Positions 51,367 to 59,631 of a DNA stretch of 64,000 nt are shown in pieces. A program made the position numbers and the translations under genes. The DNA is from Pseudomonas thivervalensis (GTDB taxonomy: Bacteria > Pseudomonadota > Gammaproteobacteria > Pseudomonadales > Pseudomonadaceae): the NCBI RefSeq assembly GCF_001269655.1, contig NZ_LHVE01000013.1, positions 186,001-250,000 on the forward strand, in the 5' to 3' direction. Position 1 is the stretch's first letter, and the number at the start of each line of letters is the position of its first letter. Under the pieces are notes generated by a model. That model was not told where the DNA came from. It worked only from the letters and a program-made list of their open reading frames with translations, and did no database searches.

Positions 51367-53193
51367 TCAATAACGCAGTTGTCCGCCCTGGATCCGGATC
51401 GCCAGTGGCCGGTCCACCCGCACGTACGTGTCGGTGCCCGGCAGCCAGGCGTAGACCGGCTCGTCCCCAGTCACGCACGGGTCGAACCCTTCTGCCTTGA
51501 GGCGGGTCTTCTGGTACTTGAAGGTGCCGGTGGTGTCCATTTTCACTTTGATGCGCAGGAACAACGGCACGGCATAAACGGGCAACTTGCATTGCAAGAA
51601 TTGCAGCAGCTCGCTGAAGTCCAGGGTCGCCAGGGACTCAGAGGGCGTGATCGCCGCCATGCCGGCGCGGCCATTGGTGCCATTGATCTCCACGCCATAA
51701 GCCACCGCCTCGGCCACCTGCGGGTGTTGCAGCAAGACGTTTTCGACTTCCGTGGTGGAGACGTTTTCGCCTTTCCAGCGATAGGTGTCGCCGAGACGAT
51801 CGACGAACTGCCCATGTCCGAAGCCGATATTGCGCAACAGGTCCCCAGTGTTGAAGTAACGGTCGCCCGGCACGAAGACATCCCGGCAGATGGTTTTTTC
51901 GGTCTTGGCGGGATCCGTGTAACCGTCCAGTGGCGCCTTCTCGTCGATCCGCGCCAGCAGCAGACCCGGTTGGCCCCTGGGCACTTTTTGCATGCGACCC
52001 TGCAGGTTGCGCAACGGCAGGCCGCTGGCATGGTCGTACTGCACCAATTCCCACCCCATCAGGGAAAACCCGATGGTGTTATCGAAATTCAGGATGTTGG
52101 TGAAACCGATATTGCCGTCGCTGGCCGCATACAGTTCGCAGATGTGGTCGATGCCGAAACGCGTCTTGAAGGTCGACCAGGCCCCGGGCCGCAGGCCGTT
52201 GCCGATCATTTTCTTCACACCGTGCTGGCAGTCGTCGGCAGCGACGGGTTGGTCGATCAGGTAACGGCACAACTCTCCGACATACCCCAGCGTGGTCGCC
52301 CGGTAACGGCGTACATCGCTCCAGAACTGGCTGGCGCTGAACTTGCGTCGAATCGCGAACCCCGATGTTCCACAGATCGCCGCGCCCCAGCACACGCACA
52401 GGCCCGTCGCGTGGTACAGCGGCAAGGTGCAATAGACGACATCGTCGGGCTGCATGTCCAGGGCGATCAGGCCGAAGCTGGTGGACGTGCGCATCCAGCG
52501 ACCATGGCGAAAGACCCCGGCCTTGGGCAACCCGGTGGTGCCCGAGGTGTAGAGATAAAAACATGGGTCGTCGCAGAACACCTGCTGGCTGCACGCCGGG
52601 TTATCGCCGGGGTAATCCTCGCAGCCAGCCATCAGGTCGACGAAGCCGAACGGAACATCGCCGCTGTCCTGATCCGCCAGCCACCAAGTCCTGCTGCTCG
52701 GTAGCACGGTACGCTCTCGCACGTCGTTGAAGGCTGCGACCCGTTCATCCCCGACCACCACTGCAACCGGATTGACCAGGGCCAGGCTGTGCACCAGCGC
52801 ATCGCCGGTCTGCGAGGTGTTGAGCATGGCGCTGACCGCGCCAACCTTGGCCATCGCCAGCACGCTGATCAACAGCTGCGGCCGGTTCTCGACGAATATC
52901 GCCACGCAATCGCCCTTGCCGATGCCTTGGGCCAACAGATAATGGGCGATGCGATTGGCTTGCGCGTTGACCTGTGCATAACTCAACACCGTATCGCCAC
53001 ACAGCAGTGCCGGGCCCAGGGGATTGCGTTGCGTGGCCTGCTCGAAACACCAGCCCAGGCCGCAAGGCTGGGTCGGGTCCTGGACATTGGCCAGCTTCAT
53101 GCCTTTGACGATCCGGGGCACGGCTCTGGCGATGGTTGGCAGCTTGCGCAGCATCATGCCCCAGGTAATGGCGTCGCTGGGTGTACGACTCAT
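51367..53193 (-). CDS. Long-chain acyl-CoA synthetase (FATP/FadD6 type)
   Basis: 608 residues from ATG of MSRTPSDAITWG; the frame continues upstream into AT-rich non-coding DNA. ANL superfamily: P-loop YTSGTTGLPKAG, ELYAASDGNIGF, the adenylate-binding FNTGDLLR...DRLGDTYRWKGENVSTTEVE region, and a C-terminal domain with the catalytic Lys in TTGTFKYQKTRLK. The ASDGNIGF and RWKGENVSTTEVE features place it in the fatty-acid-transport-protein-like group of very-long-chain synthetases. Activates fatty acids for degradation or lipid synthesis. Confidence 0.93.
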   Translation of the reverse strand: MSRTPSDAITWGMMLRKLPTIARAVPRIVKGMKLANVQDPTQPCGLGWCFEQATQRNPLGPALLCGDTVLSYAQVNAQANRIAHYLLAQGIGKGDCVAIFVENRPQLLISVLAMAKVGAVSAMLNTSQTGDALVHSLALVNPVAVVVGDERVAAFNDVRERTVLPSSRTWWLADQDSGDVPFGFVDLMAGCEDYPGDNPACSQQVFCDDPCFYLYTSGTTGLPKAGVFRHGRWMRTSTSFGLIALDMQPDDVVYCTLPLYHATGLCVCWGAAICGTSGFAIRRKFSASQFWSDVRRYRATTLGYVGELCRYLIDQPVAADDCQHGVKKMIGNGLRPGAWSTFKTRFGIDHICELYAASDGNIGFTNILNFDNTIGFSLMGWELVQYDHASGLPLRNLQGRMQKVPRGQPGLLLARIDEKAPLDGYTDPAKTEKTICRDVFVPGDRYFNTGDLLRNIGFGHGQFVDRLGDTYRWKGENVSTTEVENVLLQHPQVAEAVAYGVEINGTNGRAGMAAITPSESLATLDFSELLQFLQCKLPVYAVPLFLRIKVKMDTTGTFKYQKTRLKAEGFDPCVTGDEPVYAWLPGTDTYVRVDRPLAIRIQGGQLRY

Positions 53194-53390
53194 GGTGATC
53201 TTCCCCGTTCGACCTCGTGGGTCTCGGTTCTTGTTATCGGGCTGGCAGTGATTTTGGCTCGAAAGTACGCCGGCCATCGCGGCGCTGTACACGCGGTTTT
53301 TGCAATGTTTTGTATCCGCGGTCCGAGGCAGGCGAAGCGTGAGCGCTGGACAACGATTTGGTTCCAAAAATCATTGCCCGACCACGCAAA

Positions 53391-53429
53391 ATGCAGGATG
53401 CACGATGGCTATTCATGCAAGATGCACGA
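53391..53429. promoter_or_regulatory. Tandem 15-bp direct repeats, candidate activator (enhancer) sites
   Basis: ATGCAGGATGCACGA (53391-53405) and ATGCAAGATGCACGA (53415-53429): 14 of 15 identical, 24 bp apart, centred roughly 90-125 bp upstream of the transcription start predicted from the sigma54 promoter at 53493-53508. This is the position where sigma54 activators bind. They might instead serve the divergent acyl-CoA synthetase gene. Confidence 0.5.
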
Positions 53430-53492
53430 AAGCAAAAATCCGCACAAAATATAACCCATTGTTTTTAAAGTGTTTATTGAAAAATAAAATGC

Positions 53493-53508
53493 TGGCACAG
53501 ACAGTGCA
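53493..53508 (+). promoter_or_regulatory. Sigma54 (RpoN) promoter of the DUF3509 gene
   Basis: TGGCACAGACAGTGCA: invariant GG (53494-53495) and GC (53506-53507) exactly ten bases apart, TGGCAC matching the -24 consensus fully and GTGCA close to TTGCA at -12. An AT-rich stretch upstream (53440-53490) would suit DNA bending. The ATG is 42 bp further on. The 356-bp gap between the two genes holds this and the direct repeats but no gene. Confidence 0.65.
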
Positions 53509-53549
53509 ACCCTCCCTCCACGGTTTGCCATACCATGGAGCAGTCAACT

Positions 53550-53828
53550 ATGAACATGATTCAAGAAAAGTTTGCGTCCCTGTTTTCCAACTACGAAGTG
53601 ACCACTCAGCCCCGCCCGGATGGCGGCATTCTGCTGACCTTGCGTAATAGCGACGGCAAGCTGTTCAAACGCACGATTTCCTACGCTCAATTGCATGCTG
53701 GGGATCAGTTGTCCTGGGCGATCAGCGCGATCCGTCGCGACTTGGCTGAACAGGCCAGCGAGTTGCCACAGATCACGCTGTTGCAGAGCCAGCATCGGTT
53801 TGCGCTGCCGACTTACCATAGCGCTTGA
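53550..53828 (+). CDS. DUF3509 family small protein
   Basis: 92 residues from ATG of MNMIQEKFASLFSNYEV (GGAGCAGTCAACT upstream). DUF3509 is a Pseudomonas-restricted family; recognised from the IQEKFASLFSNYEVTTQPRPDG-type N-terminus (in part) and FKRTISYAQLHAGDQLSWAISAIRRDLA. Cytoplasmic, function unknown. Apparent control by RpoN suggests a nitrogen, motility or stress-linked role (inference). Confidence 0.85.
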   Translation: MNMIQEKFASLFSNYEVTTQPRPDGGILLTLRNSDGKLFKRTISYAQLHAGDQLSWAISAIRRDLAEQASELPQITLLQSQHRFALPTYHSA

Positions 53829-53862
53829 GTCTGCTGGTTAACTCGGTTTGCTGTTTACTTGG

Positions 53863-53902
53863 AAACGGCGCTTCTTTCAGAAATGGGAAGCGCCGTTTTT
53901 TT
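53863..53902 (+). terminator. Rho-independent terminator of the DUF3509 gene
   Basis: Stem AAACGGCGCTTC / GAAGCGCCGTTT, loop TTTCAGAAATGG, run of seven T. Confidence 0.92.
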
Positions 53903-54190
53903 GCGCCTTCTTTTGAGGGCGTTTGATCGGTGTGTATATCCGTTTCTGCGGTAACGGCTGCTTAGGGTTCCGCCCTGACGGCGGGTCACTTTCGAAAAGC
54001 CCGGAAGCCGGCCCAGTCGAAAGTAACCAAAGCGCTCCTGCCCCACCACTCGGCACCTCGCTAAGGCTCGGTGTGCCCGAGATCAACGTCCATCGCGAGG
54101 CGGCCTGATAGCCGACCTGGCTCTCTGGTCGTACTCCGCTCCCACAGGGTTCTGCGGTGGACATAAGTTTTGTGGCTGCTGAAGATCCCA

Positions 54191-54219
54191 TGTGGGAGCG
54201 AGCTTGCTCGCGATAGCGG
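54191..54219. repeat. Solitary type A REP inside the inverted-repeat element
   Basis: TGTGGGAGCGAGCTTGCTCG followed by CGATAGCGG, unpaired copy. Confidence 0.75.
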
Positions 54220-54262
54220 TGGCTCAGCCACATAGATGACGGCCTGTGCCCCGCTCTCGCCG

Positions 54263-54298
54263 TTGCTCTTGCTCTTGCTCTTGCTCTTGCTCTTGCTT
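54263..54298. repeat. TTGCTC hexanucleotide tandem repeat
   Basis: About six head-to-tail copies of TTGCTC, followed by related GATCTTGATTTTGATC. Likely length-variable between strains. Confidence 0.85.
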
Positions 54299-54599
54299 TG
54301 GATCTTGATTTTGATCTGGGGCGCCCCGTTAACCACGATGGCCGAACGCAGGCATTGCGCAGTGGGCATCCCGGCATGGATGCCGGGATAGCCGCGCTGG
54401 GCCATGGATGGCCCTTCGCGGCGGCCCACGGAGCAATGCCGGAGTGAGGGCACACCGAGCCTAGGCGAGGTGCCGAGTGGTGGGGCAAAGCGCTTTTGGT
54501 TACTTTTGGCGCTCTTCCAAAAGTGACCCGCCGTCAGGGCGGAACCATAAGCCGCCGTTACCAAAATAATGGATATACACACAAACCCAAAGAACGCGG

Positions 54600-55133
54600 T
54601 CAATCCTCCAAACGCGGAAACCGCCGAGCAATATCATCCCCTGTCAGCTCAGCAACCACCCCATGCGAATCACCAGACAAACGAATCGAAACAAAATGCG
54701 GCCGCTCCCCCCCATCAAACCAATGCGGCATACCAGCAGGCACCGTTATCAAGTCATTCCTTTCACACAGCACCGCATAGACATAATCGCCAAGGTGGAG
54801 GTTAAACAAACCACGACCGGTAACGAAAAATCTCACGTCATCCTGGCTATGGCGATACTCATCGAGCTCCCCAGCCTGTTCCGGATGATCACTGCTGACA
54901 CTGACGATATCGACCGCCACATAACCCCGCTCAGTCATCAACCCATCGATCCGAGCCTGATAAGCCGCAATGATCTCTTCATCCCTGGCACCCGGCTGGA
55001 TTTTCACCGCTGCTTCCCAACGGTCAAAGCGCACACCTTGCTCAGCCAACGTCGCGACAATGTCCTCGAAGTGAGTCAACACCTTGTTCGGAATCTCAGG
55101 GCTCGAAACGTGATAGACGGACAGGCTGCTCAT
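54600..55133 (-). CDS. mtnD: Acireductone dioxygenase homologue with altered metal ligands
   Basis: 177 residues; clear ARD (MtnD) family from end to end: VYHVSSPEIPNKVLTHFEDI, IQPGARDEEIIAAY, LMTERGYVAVDIVSV, VRFFVTGRGLFNLHLGDYV and VPAGMPHWFD. ARD normally oxidises the acireductone of the methionine salvage pathway using Fe or Ni held by H-x-H-x3-E and a later His. Here the motif reads Tyr93-R-His95-S-Q-D-Asp99, so the first His is Tyr and the Glu is Asp; His137 is kept. About four residues before the motif are also missing compared with relatives I know. Partner genes mtnB and mtnC are absent. It may be inactive or have changed function. It lies 34 bp after an MFS gene. Confidence 0.85.
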   Translation of the reverse strand: MSSLSVYHVSSPEIPNKVLTHFEDIVATLAEQGVRFDRWEAAVKIQPGARDEEIIAAYQARIDGLMTERGYVAVDIVSVSSDHPEQAGELDEYRHSQDDVRFFVTGRGLFNLHLGDYVYAVLCERNDLITVPAGMPHWFDGGERPHFVSIRLSGDSHGVVAELTGDDIARRFPRLED

Positions 55134-55167
55134 GACAATGGCTCCAGCAAATTAACGGTTCGAAGGC

Positions 55168-56313
55168 TCATGGCCGGTCCTCTTGCATACGTGTCGCAAT
55201 GATAACGGCTGCCGCAAAGGCTGCGACGCTGGCGAGGCTGAACGTCCAACTGGCGCCCAGGGCATTCCAGCTGTAGCCGGAGTACAACGCGCCCAAGGCC
55301 CCGCCCGTGCCGGCCAGCGCCGCATACAGCGCCTGTCCCTGGCCTTGCTGACGAGGGCCGAAACTACGTTGCACAAAATGGATGGCGGCGGCGTGAAAAC
55401 TGCCGAAGGTCGCCGCGTGCAACACCTGGGCAAACAACAATACCCAGAGAAATTCGGCCAGCGAGCCCAACAACAGCCAGCGCAACGCCGCCAGCAGGAA
55501 ACTCGCCAGCAGCACCCGACGCACGGAAAACCGCGCCAGGATCCGGCTCATCAGCAGGAAGACCAAAACTTCCGCCACCACACCGACCGCCCAAAGCAGG
55601 CCGATCAAGCCGCGACTGTAGCCCAGGTGTTCGAGGTGCAAGGTCAGGAAGGTGTAATACGGCCCGTGGCTCACCTGCATCAGGCCCACACAGGTATAGA
55701 ACGCCAGCACGCCAGGGTTGCGCAGTTGTCGCAGGAAGCCCTCCCCCGCGACTCGCGGCCCCTGCAATGGCTGGGCATTGGGCACCCAGAAACTGGCAAG
55801 GACGATACCGGCCATGATCAACACCAGCGCCACCGGGTAGATGTCCAGGCTCAGCCATTCGAACAAACGACCGAGCACGACCACGGTGATGATGAAGCCA
55901 ATGGAACCCCACAGGCGGATCTGGCTGTAGCGCGCGGCCTGCCCGCTCAAGTGGGCCAAGGTGATGACTTCGAACTGCGGCAACACTGCGTGCCAGAAGA
56001 ACGCATGCAGCGCCATGACCATCGCCAGCCAGGCGTAGCTTTTGTCGATGAAGATCAGCGAGAAGGCCAACAGCGTGCAGATCGCGCCAAACCGCACGAT
56101 CGCCAGGCGTCGGCCAGTGTAATCGCCTAGCCAGCCCCAGATGTTCGGCGCCACGCAGCGCATCAGCATCGGGATCGCCACCAGCTCGCCGATGCGCGCC
56201 GCGTTGAAGCCCAGGTGATCGAAATACAGGGCCAGGAACGGCGCCGTCGAACCGAGCAGCGCGAAATAGAACAGATAGAAACTGGAGAGCCGCCAGTACG
56301 GCAGTGCCGCCAC
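55168..56313 (-). CDS. MFS transporter (HcaT/PA1682-like)
   Basis: 381 residues, twelve transmembrane helices. N-terminus LSSFYLFYFALLGSTAPFLALYFDHLGF and the loop WGWLGDYTGRR fit the 3-phenylpropionate/LacY-like MFS branch (MFS_1_like). In P. aeruginosa the same gene stands between aroC and the mtnBDC methionine-salvage operon, so a sulfur-metabolite or related substrate is possible but unproven. Followed by the mtnD homologue, preceded by aroC on the same strand (34 bp). Confidence 0.9.
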   Translation of the reverse strand: MAALPYWRLSSFYLFYFALLGSTAPFLALYFDHLGFNAARIGELVAIPMLMRCVAPNIWGWLGDYTGRRLAIVRFGAICTLLAFSLIFIDKSYAWLAMVMALHAFFWHAVLPQFEVITLAHLSGQAARYSQIRLWGSIGFIITVVVLGRLFEWLSLDIYPVALVLIMAGIVLASFWVPNAQPLQGPRVAGEGFLRQLRNPGVLAFYTCVGLMQVSHGPYYTFLTLHLEHLGYSRGLIGLLWAVGVVAEVLVFLLMSRILARFSVRRVLLASFLLAALRWLLLGSLAEFLWVLLFAQVLHAATFGSFHAAAIHFVQRSFGPRQQGQGQALYAALAGTGGALGALYSGYSWNALGASWTFSLASVAAFAAAVIIATRMQEDRP

Positions 56314-56347
56314 GGTCGTCAGGCCACGGCGGCTGGCAGGCCGGCCA

Positions 56348-57439
56348 TCAAAGTTGTCCCAGTACCGGGGTGCTGACGCGCACGTCGGCGTTCTGGCCGC
56401 GATGACGCAGCAGGTGATCCATCAGCACGATGGCCATCATCGCCTCGGCGATGGGCGTGGCCCGAATGCCGACGCATGGGTCGTGACGGCCCTTGGTGAT
56501 GACCTCCACCGGGTTGCCATGGATGTCGATGGAGCGCCCCGGCGTGGTGATGCTGGACGTTGGCTTCAAGGCCAGGTGCGCCACGATCGGCTGGCCCGAG
56601 GAAATGCCGCCGAGGATCCCGCCGGCATTGTTGCTGAGGAAACCTTGCGGCGTCAGTTCATCACGGTGTTCGGTGCCACGTTGGGCGACGCAGGCGAAAC
56701 CGGCGCCGATCTCAACGCCCTTCACTGCGTTGATGCTCATCAGCGCGTGGGCCAGCTCGGCGTCGAGGCGGTCGAAGATCGGCTCGCCCAGGCCCGGCAT
56801 CACGCCTTCGGCGACCACGGTGATCTTCGCGCCGACCGAATCCTGGTCCCGGCGCAGTTGGTCCATGTAGGCCTCGAGTTCCGGCACCTTGTCCGGGTCG
56901 GGACAGAAGAAGGCGTTCTGTTCCACCGAGTCCCAGGTCTTGAACGGGATTTCGATGGGCCCCAACTGGCTCATGTAGCCACGGATGACGATGCCCTGGC
57001 TGGCCAGGTACTTCTTCGCGATCGCCCCGGCCGCCACGCGCATGGCGGTTTCCCGGGCCGAGCTGCGGCCGCCGCCACGGTAGTCGCGCTCACCGTATTT
57101 GTGGTGGTAGGTGTAGTCGGCGTGGGCCGGGCGGAACAGGTCCTTGATAGCCGAGTAGTCCTTGGATTTCTGGTCGGTGTTGCGGATCAGCAGGCCGATG
57201 GCGCAGCCGGTGGTGCGCCCTTCGAACACACCGGACAGGATTTCGACTTCATCGGCTTCCTGGCGCTGGGTGGTGTGGCGGCTGGTGCCGGGCTTGCGGC
57301 GGTCCAGGTCACGCTGCAGATCGTCCAGGGAAATCTCCAGGCCCGGCGGGCAGCCGTCGACAATGGCGACCAACGCCGGGCCATGGCTTTCGCCCGCGGT
57401 GGTGACAGTGAACAGCTTGCCGTAGGTATTGCCGGACAT
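56348..57439 (-). CDS. aroC: Chorismate synthase
   Basis: 363 residues. Converts EPSP to chorismate with reduced FMN as cofactor, last step of the shikimate pathway. Signatures: GESHGPALVAIVDGCPPGL, RRKPGTSRHTTQRQEADEVEILSG-region, GGGRSSARETAMRVAAGAIAKKYL (in parts) and RHDPCVGIRATPIAEAM near the C-terminus. Start MSGNTYGKLFTV is conserved. First gene of aroC-MFS-mtnD. Confidence 0.98.
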   Translation of the reverse strand: MSGNTYGKLFTVTTAGESHGPALVAIVDGCPPGLEISLDDLQRDLDRRKPGTSRHTTQRQEADEVEILSGVFEGRTTGCAIGLLIRNTDQKSKDYSAIKDLFRPAHADYTYHHKYGERDYRGGGRSSARETAMRVAAGAIAKKYLASQGIVIRGYMSQLGPIEIPFKTWDSVEQNAFFCPDPDKVPELEAYMDQLRRDQDSVGAKITVVAEGVMPGLGEPIFDRLDAELAHALMSINAVKGVEIGAGFACVAQRGTEHRDELTPQGFLSNNAGGILGGISSGQPIVAHLALKPTSSITTPGRSIDIHGNPVEVITKGRHDPCVGIRATPIAEAMMAIVLMDHLLRHRGQNADVRVSTPVLGQL

Positions 57440-57581
57440 GCAGGGTGCTCCGTGAAAACGCTGAGAAACTCAACCTTGGATTCGTAGTGGGCGCCAGTAT
57501 ACGCAGGCTCCCCGCGTAGTTCATCCTCGAACCTTATCGGCGGCCGCCAGTCCAACCGGCACCTTCGTAACTAATGGCGTG

Positions 57582-58547
57582 ATGATGTTAAAGCTGCTTG
57601 CCTTAAGCCTTGCCTTGTTTACCGGCCTGTTTTCCTGCCTGGCCCAGGCCACGGTGCTGCAACGCCCGATCAGCCTCGACACCGGCAATGGCGAACTGTT
57701 CGGCTCGTTGTTGCTGCCCAAGTCCGACACGCCGGTGCCGGTTGTCCTGATCATTTCCGGGTCCGGTCCTACGGATCGCGACGGCAACAACCCCGAGGGC
57801 GGGCGCAACGACAGCCTCAAGCGCCTGGCCTGGGTCCTGGCCAGGCACAACATTGCCAGCGTGCGCTATGACAAACGCGGTGTGGCCGCCAGCCTCGCGG
57901 CAACACCGGACGAGCGCAACCTGAGCGTCGAGGCCTATGTGGCCGATGCCGTGGCCTGGAGCCACAAGCTCGCCACCGATCCACGCCTGGGCCCGTTGAT
58001 TCTGCTGGGCCACAGCGAAGGCGCACTGATCGCCAGCCTCGCCGCGCCCCAGGCCAACGCGGCGGCGGTGATTTCGCTGTCCGGCAGCGCCCGGCCAATC
58101 GACCAGGTGCTGCGCCAGCAACTGAGCAACCGCCTGCCACCGCCGCTGATGCTGCGCAGCAACGAGTTGCTCGACAGCCTCAAGGCCGGTCGGCTGGACA
58201 ACAACGTGCCAGCGCAACTGCAGGTCATTTTCCGCCCCAGCGTACAGCCGTACCTGATCTCCTTGTTCCGCCAAGACCCGGCCCAGGCCTTCGCCGCGCT
58301 GACGATGCCGGCCTTGATCATCCAGGGCAGCAACGACATCCAGGTCAGCGTCGATGATGCCCGGAAGTTGAAAGCCGCCAAGCCCGACGCCGAACTGGTG
58401 CTGATCGAGGGCATGAACCACGTGATGCGCATCGTGCCCAACGACGTGAAACGGCAACTGGCCTCCTACAAGGACCCCAACCTGCCCCTGGCGGCCGAAC
58501 TCGGCACGCGGATTCTGCGTTTTATTGACTCGTTAGCCGCGCGTTAG
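57582..58547 (+). CDS. Exported alpha/beta hydrolase
   Basis: 321 residues from the first ATG (a GTG directly before it is also possible; no clear ribosome-binding site for either). Signal peptide FTGLFSCLAQA|TV. Hydrolase features: oxyanion segment IISGSGPTDRDGNNPEGGRN, nucleophile Ser in LLGHSEGALIA, acid in QGSNDIQVSVDDA and His in EGMNHVMR. Similar to periplasmic serine aminopeptidase/esterase-like proteins (hydrolase_4 type). Substrate unknown. Divergent from aroC. Confidence 0.85.
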   Translation: MMLKLLALSLALFTGLFSCLAQATVLQRPISLDTGNGELFGSLLLPKSDTPVPVVLIISGSGPTDRDGNNPEGGRNDSLKRLAWVLARHNIASVRYDKRGVAASLAATPDERNLSVEAYVADAVAWSHKLATDPRLGPLILLGHSEGALIASLAAPQANAAAVISLSGSARPIDQVLRQQLSNRLPPPLMLRSNELLDSLKAGRLDNNVPAQLQVIFRPSVQPYLISLFRQDPAQAFAALTMPALIIQGSNDIQVSVDDARKLKAAKPDAELVLIEGMNHVMRIVPNDVKRQLASYKDPNLPLAAELGTRILRFIDSLAAR

Positions 58548-58653
58548 GCGGTTTTAGTCGATTTAGCTTCAGTACTGGCAAAAATGGCCGATAACCCGGT
58601 GTCGGATAGCGCAATGGCTACCGACCCGCCGGCCTGGACAGGATTTTGCCGTT

Positions 58654-59442
58654 ATGACTGAAACTCAAACTTCCCCCGACACCGCTGCCGAAGCCCCCGC
58701 CTCGTCTGCGGTGGAGCTGCCGTGGGCCGATGTGCATACCGAGCATCACAAGATGCTCCGGCTGGCGCCGCTCAAGACCGACCGCGCCACCGGCGTGCGG
58801 CCGTTGCGGTTTGTCGAGTTCAGCTATGTCGAGCGCCACAGCAAGGAACGCAGCCTCCTGCGCATGACCATCCAGCTGCCGAACCAGCGGGTGCGCAAGG
58901 AACAGAATCACCTGGACGTCTGGGCCGATCACGTCGAGAAACGCCTGACTTTTTCCCCGGACAACCTGCAAGTCGAGCCGTTGAACCGTGGCATTGGCCG
59001 GTTCCTCGCGGCCCAGGGTATTACCTGGGCCAAGAAGCGCTGGTCGGCCTACCAGGTGGACGGCACCGACCTGGACAACAAGGACGCCCTGAACGAAGAC
59101 ACGCGCCTGCGCCGCGACCGCTTCCTCAAGGCCCAGGGCTTCGAGGTCGCCTACGCCGACGCCCAGCACCTCAAGGGCAGCATCAAGTCGGCCCAGGTCG
59201 GCGATCTGGTCGGGGACTGGAACACCGAGAAGCTGCAGTTCGTGACCATCCTCGAAGCCGCGCAGATGCTGCAACAAGCCGAGCAGAACCTGGCGGAACA
59301 GGAAGTCAAACTCAAGCAGCAGGAAGAGAAGGTCAACAAGTTCAAGCGCGAAGACACCGGCTTGCGCTTCACCATCACCTGCCTGGTGGCCTTCGCCATG
59401 TTCCAGGCGGGGTTGCTGATCTGGATTGCGACGCGGCACTGA
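58654..59442 (+). CDS. Conserved hypothetical protein with coiled coil and C-terminal membrane anchor
   Basis: 262 residues. N-terminal 30 residues are Ala/Pro/Thr-rich and probably disordered. Then a soluble domain (about 30-190) that I do not recognise. Residues about 195-235 form a coiled coil (AAQMLQQAEQNLAEQEVKLK, QQEEKVNKFKRE), and residues about 240-260 a single transmembrane helix, giving a tail-anchored topology with the bulk in the cytoplasm. The gene has native codon use and a conserved place between aroC and prmB. Confidence 0.75.
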   Translation: MTETQTSPDTAAEAPASSAVELPWADVHTEHHKMLRLAPLKTDRATGVRPLRFVEFSYVERHSKERSLLRMTIQLPNQRVRKEQNHLDVWADHVEKRLTFSPDNLQVEPLNRGIGRFLAAQGITWAKKRWSAYQVDGTDLDNKDALNEDTRLRRDRFLKAQGFEVAYADAQHLKGSIKSAQVGDLVGDWNTEKLQFVTILEAAQMLQQAEQNLAEQEVKLKQQEEKVNKFKREDTGLRFTITCLVAFAMFQAGLLIWIATRH

Positions 59443-59495
59443 TCCCAACCGCGCATGCCCCCACAGTGGGGTTGCGGCGCAATACGGACAATCCC

Positions 59496-59615
59496 GTGGC
59501 GAGGGAGCTTGCTCCCGCTCGGCTGCGCAGCAGTCGTAAATCTGGCAAATACTATTTTGAGCCTTTAAAGCGAGGGCTGCTGTGCAGCCCAACGGGAGCA
59601 AGCTCCCTCGCCACA
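59496..59615. repeat. REP-like pair, type B
   Basis: CGTGGCGAGGGAGCTTGCTC ... GAGCAAGCTCCCTCGCCACA, with a longer spacer than other copies (about 70 bp), between convergent genes. Confidence 0.85.
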
Positions 59616-59631
59616 AAAGCGGTCGCAGCAA

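Larger units (their letters stand above)
53930..54582. mobile_element. ~650-bp element bounded by long inverted repeats, non-coding
   Basis: Left arm about 53930-54077 and right arm about 54449-54582 are near-identical in inverted orientation: both contain GTGTGTATATCC, GGTAACGGC, GGTTCCGCCCTGACGGCGGG, AAAGTAACCAAA and CCACCACTCGGCACCTCGC. The ~370-bp interior has a solitary type A REP (54191-54219), a TTGCTC hexamer tandem (54263-54298) and a GC-rich hairpin. Two overlapping minus-strand ORFs span it but consist of translated repeats. It looks like a miniature or composite non-autonomous element; I see no transposase. The 771-bp gap between DUF3509 and mtnD holds nothing else. Confidence 0.65.

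Noticed and set aside
53829..54599. Insertion sequence with transposase between DUF3509 and mtnD
   Set aside because: No frame shows a transposase motif; arms are far longer than IS terminal repeats and no target duplication could be recognised.
53877..54603. Two overlapping minus-strand ORFs (203 and 180 codons) in the inverted-repeat element
   Set aside because: They translate inverted-repeat arms, a REP copy and the TTGCTC tandem (poly Arg-Ala or Lys-Ser); no ribosome-binding site and no domain. Better seen as non-coding repeat.
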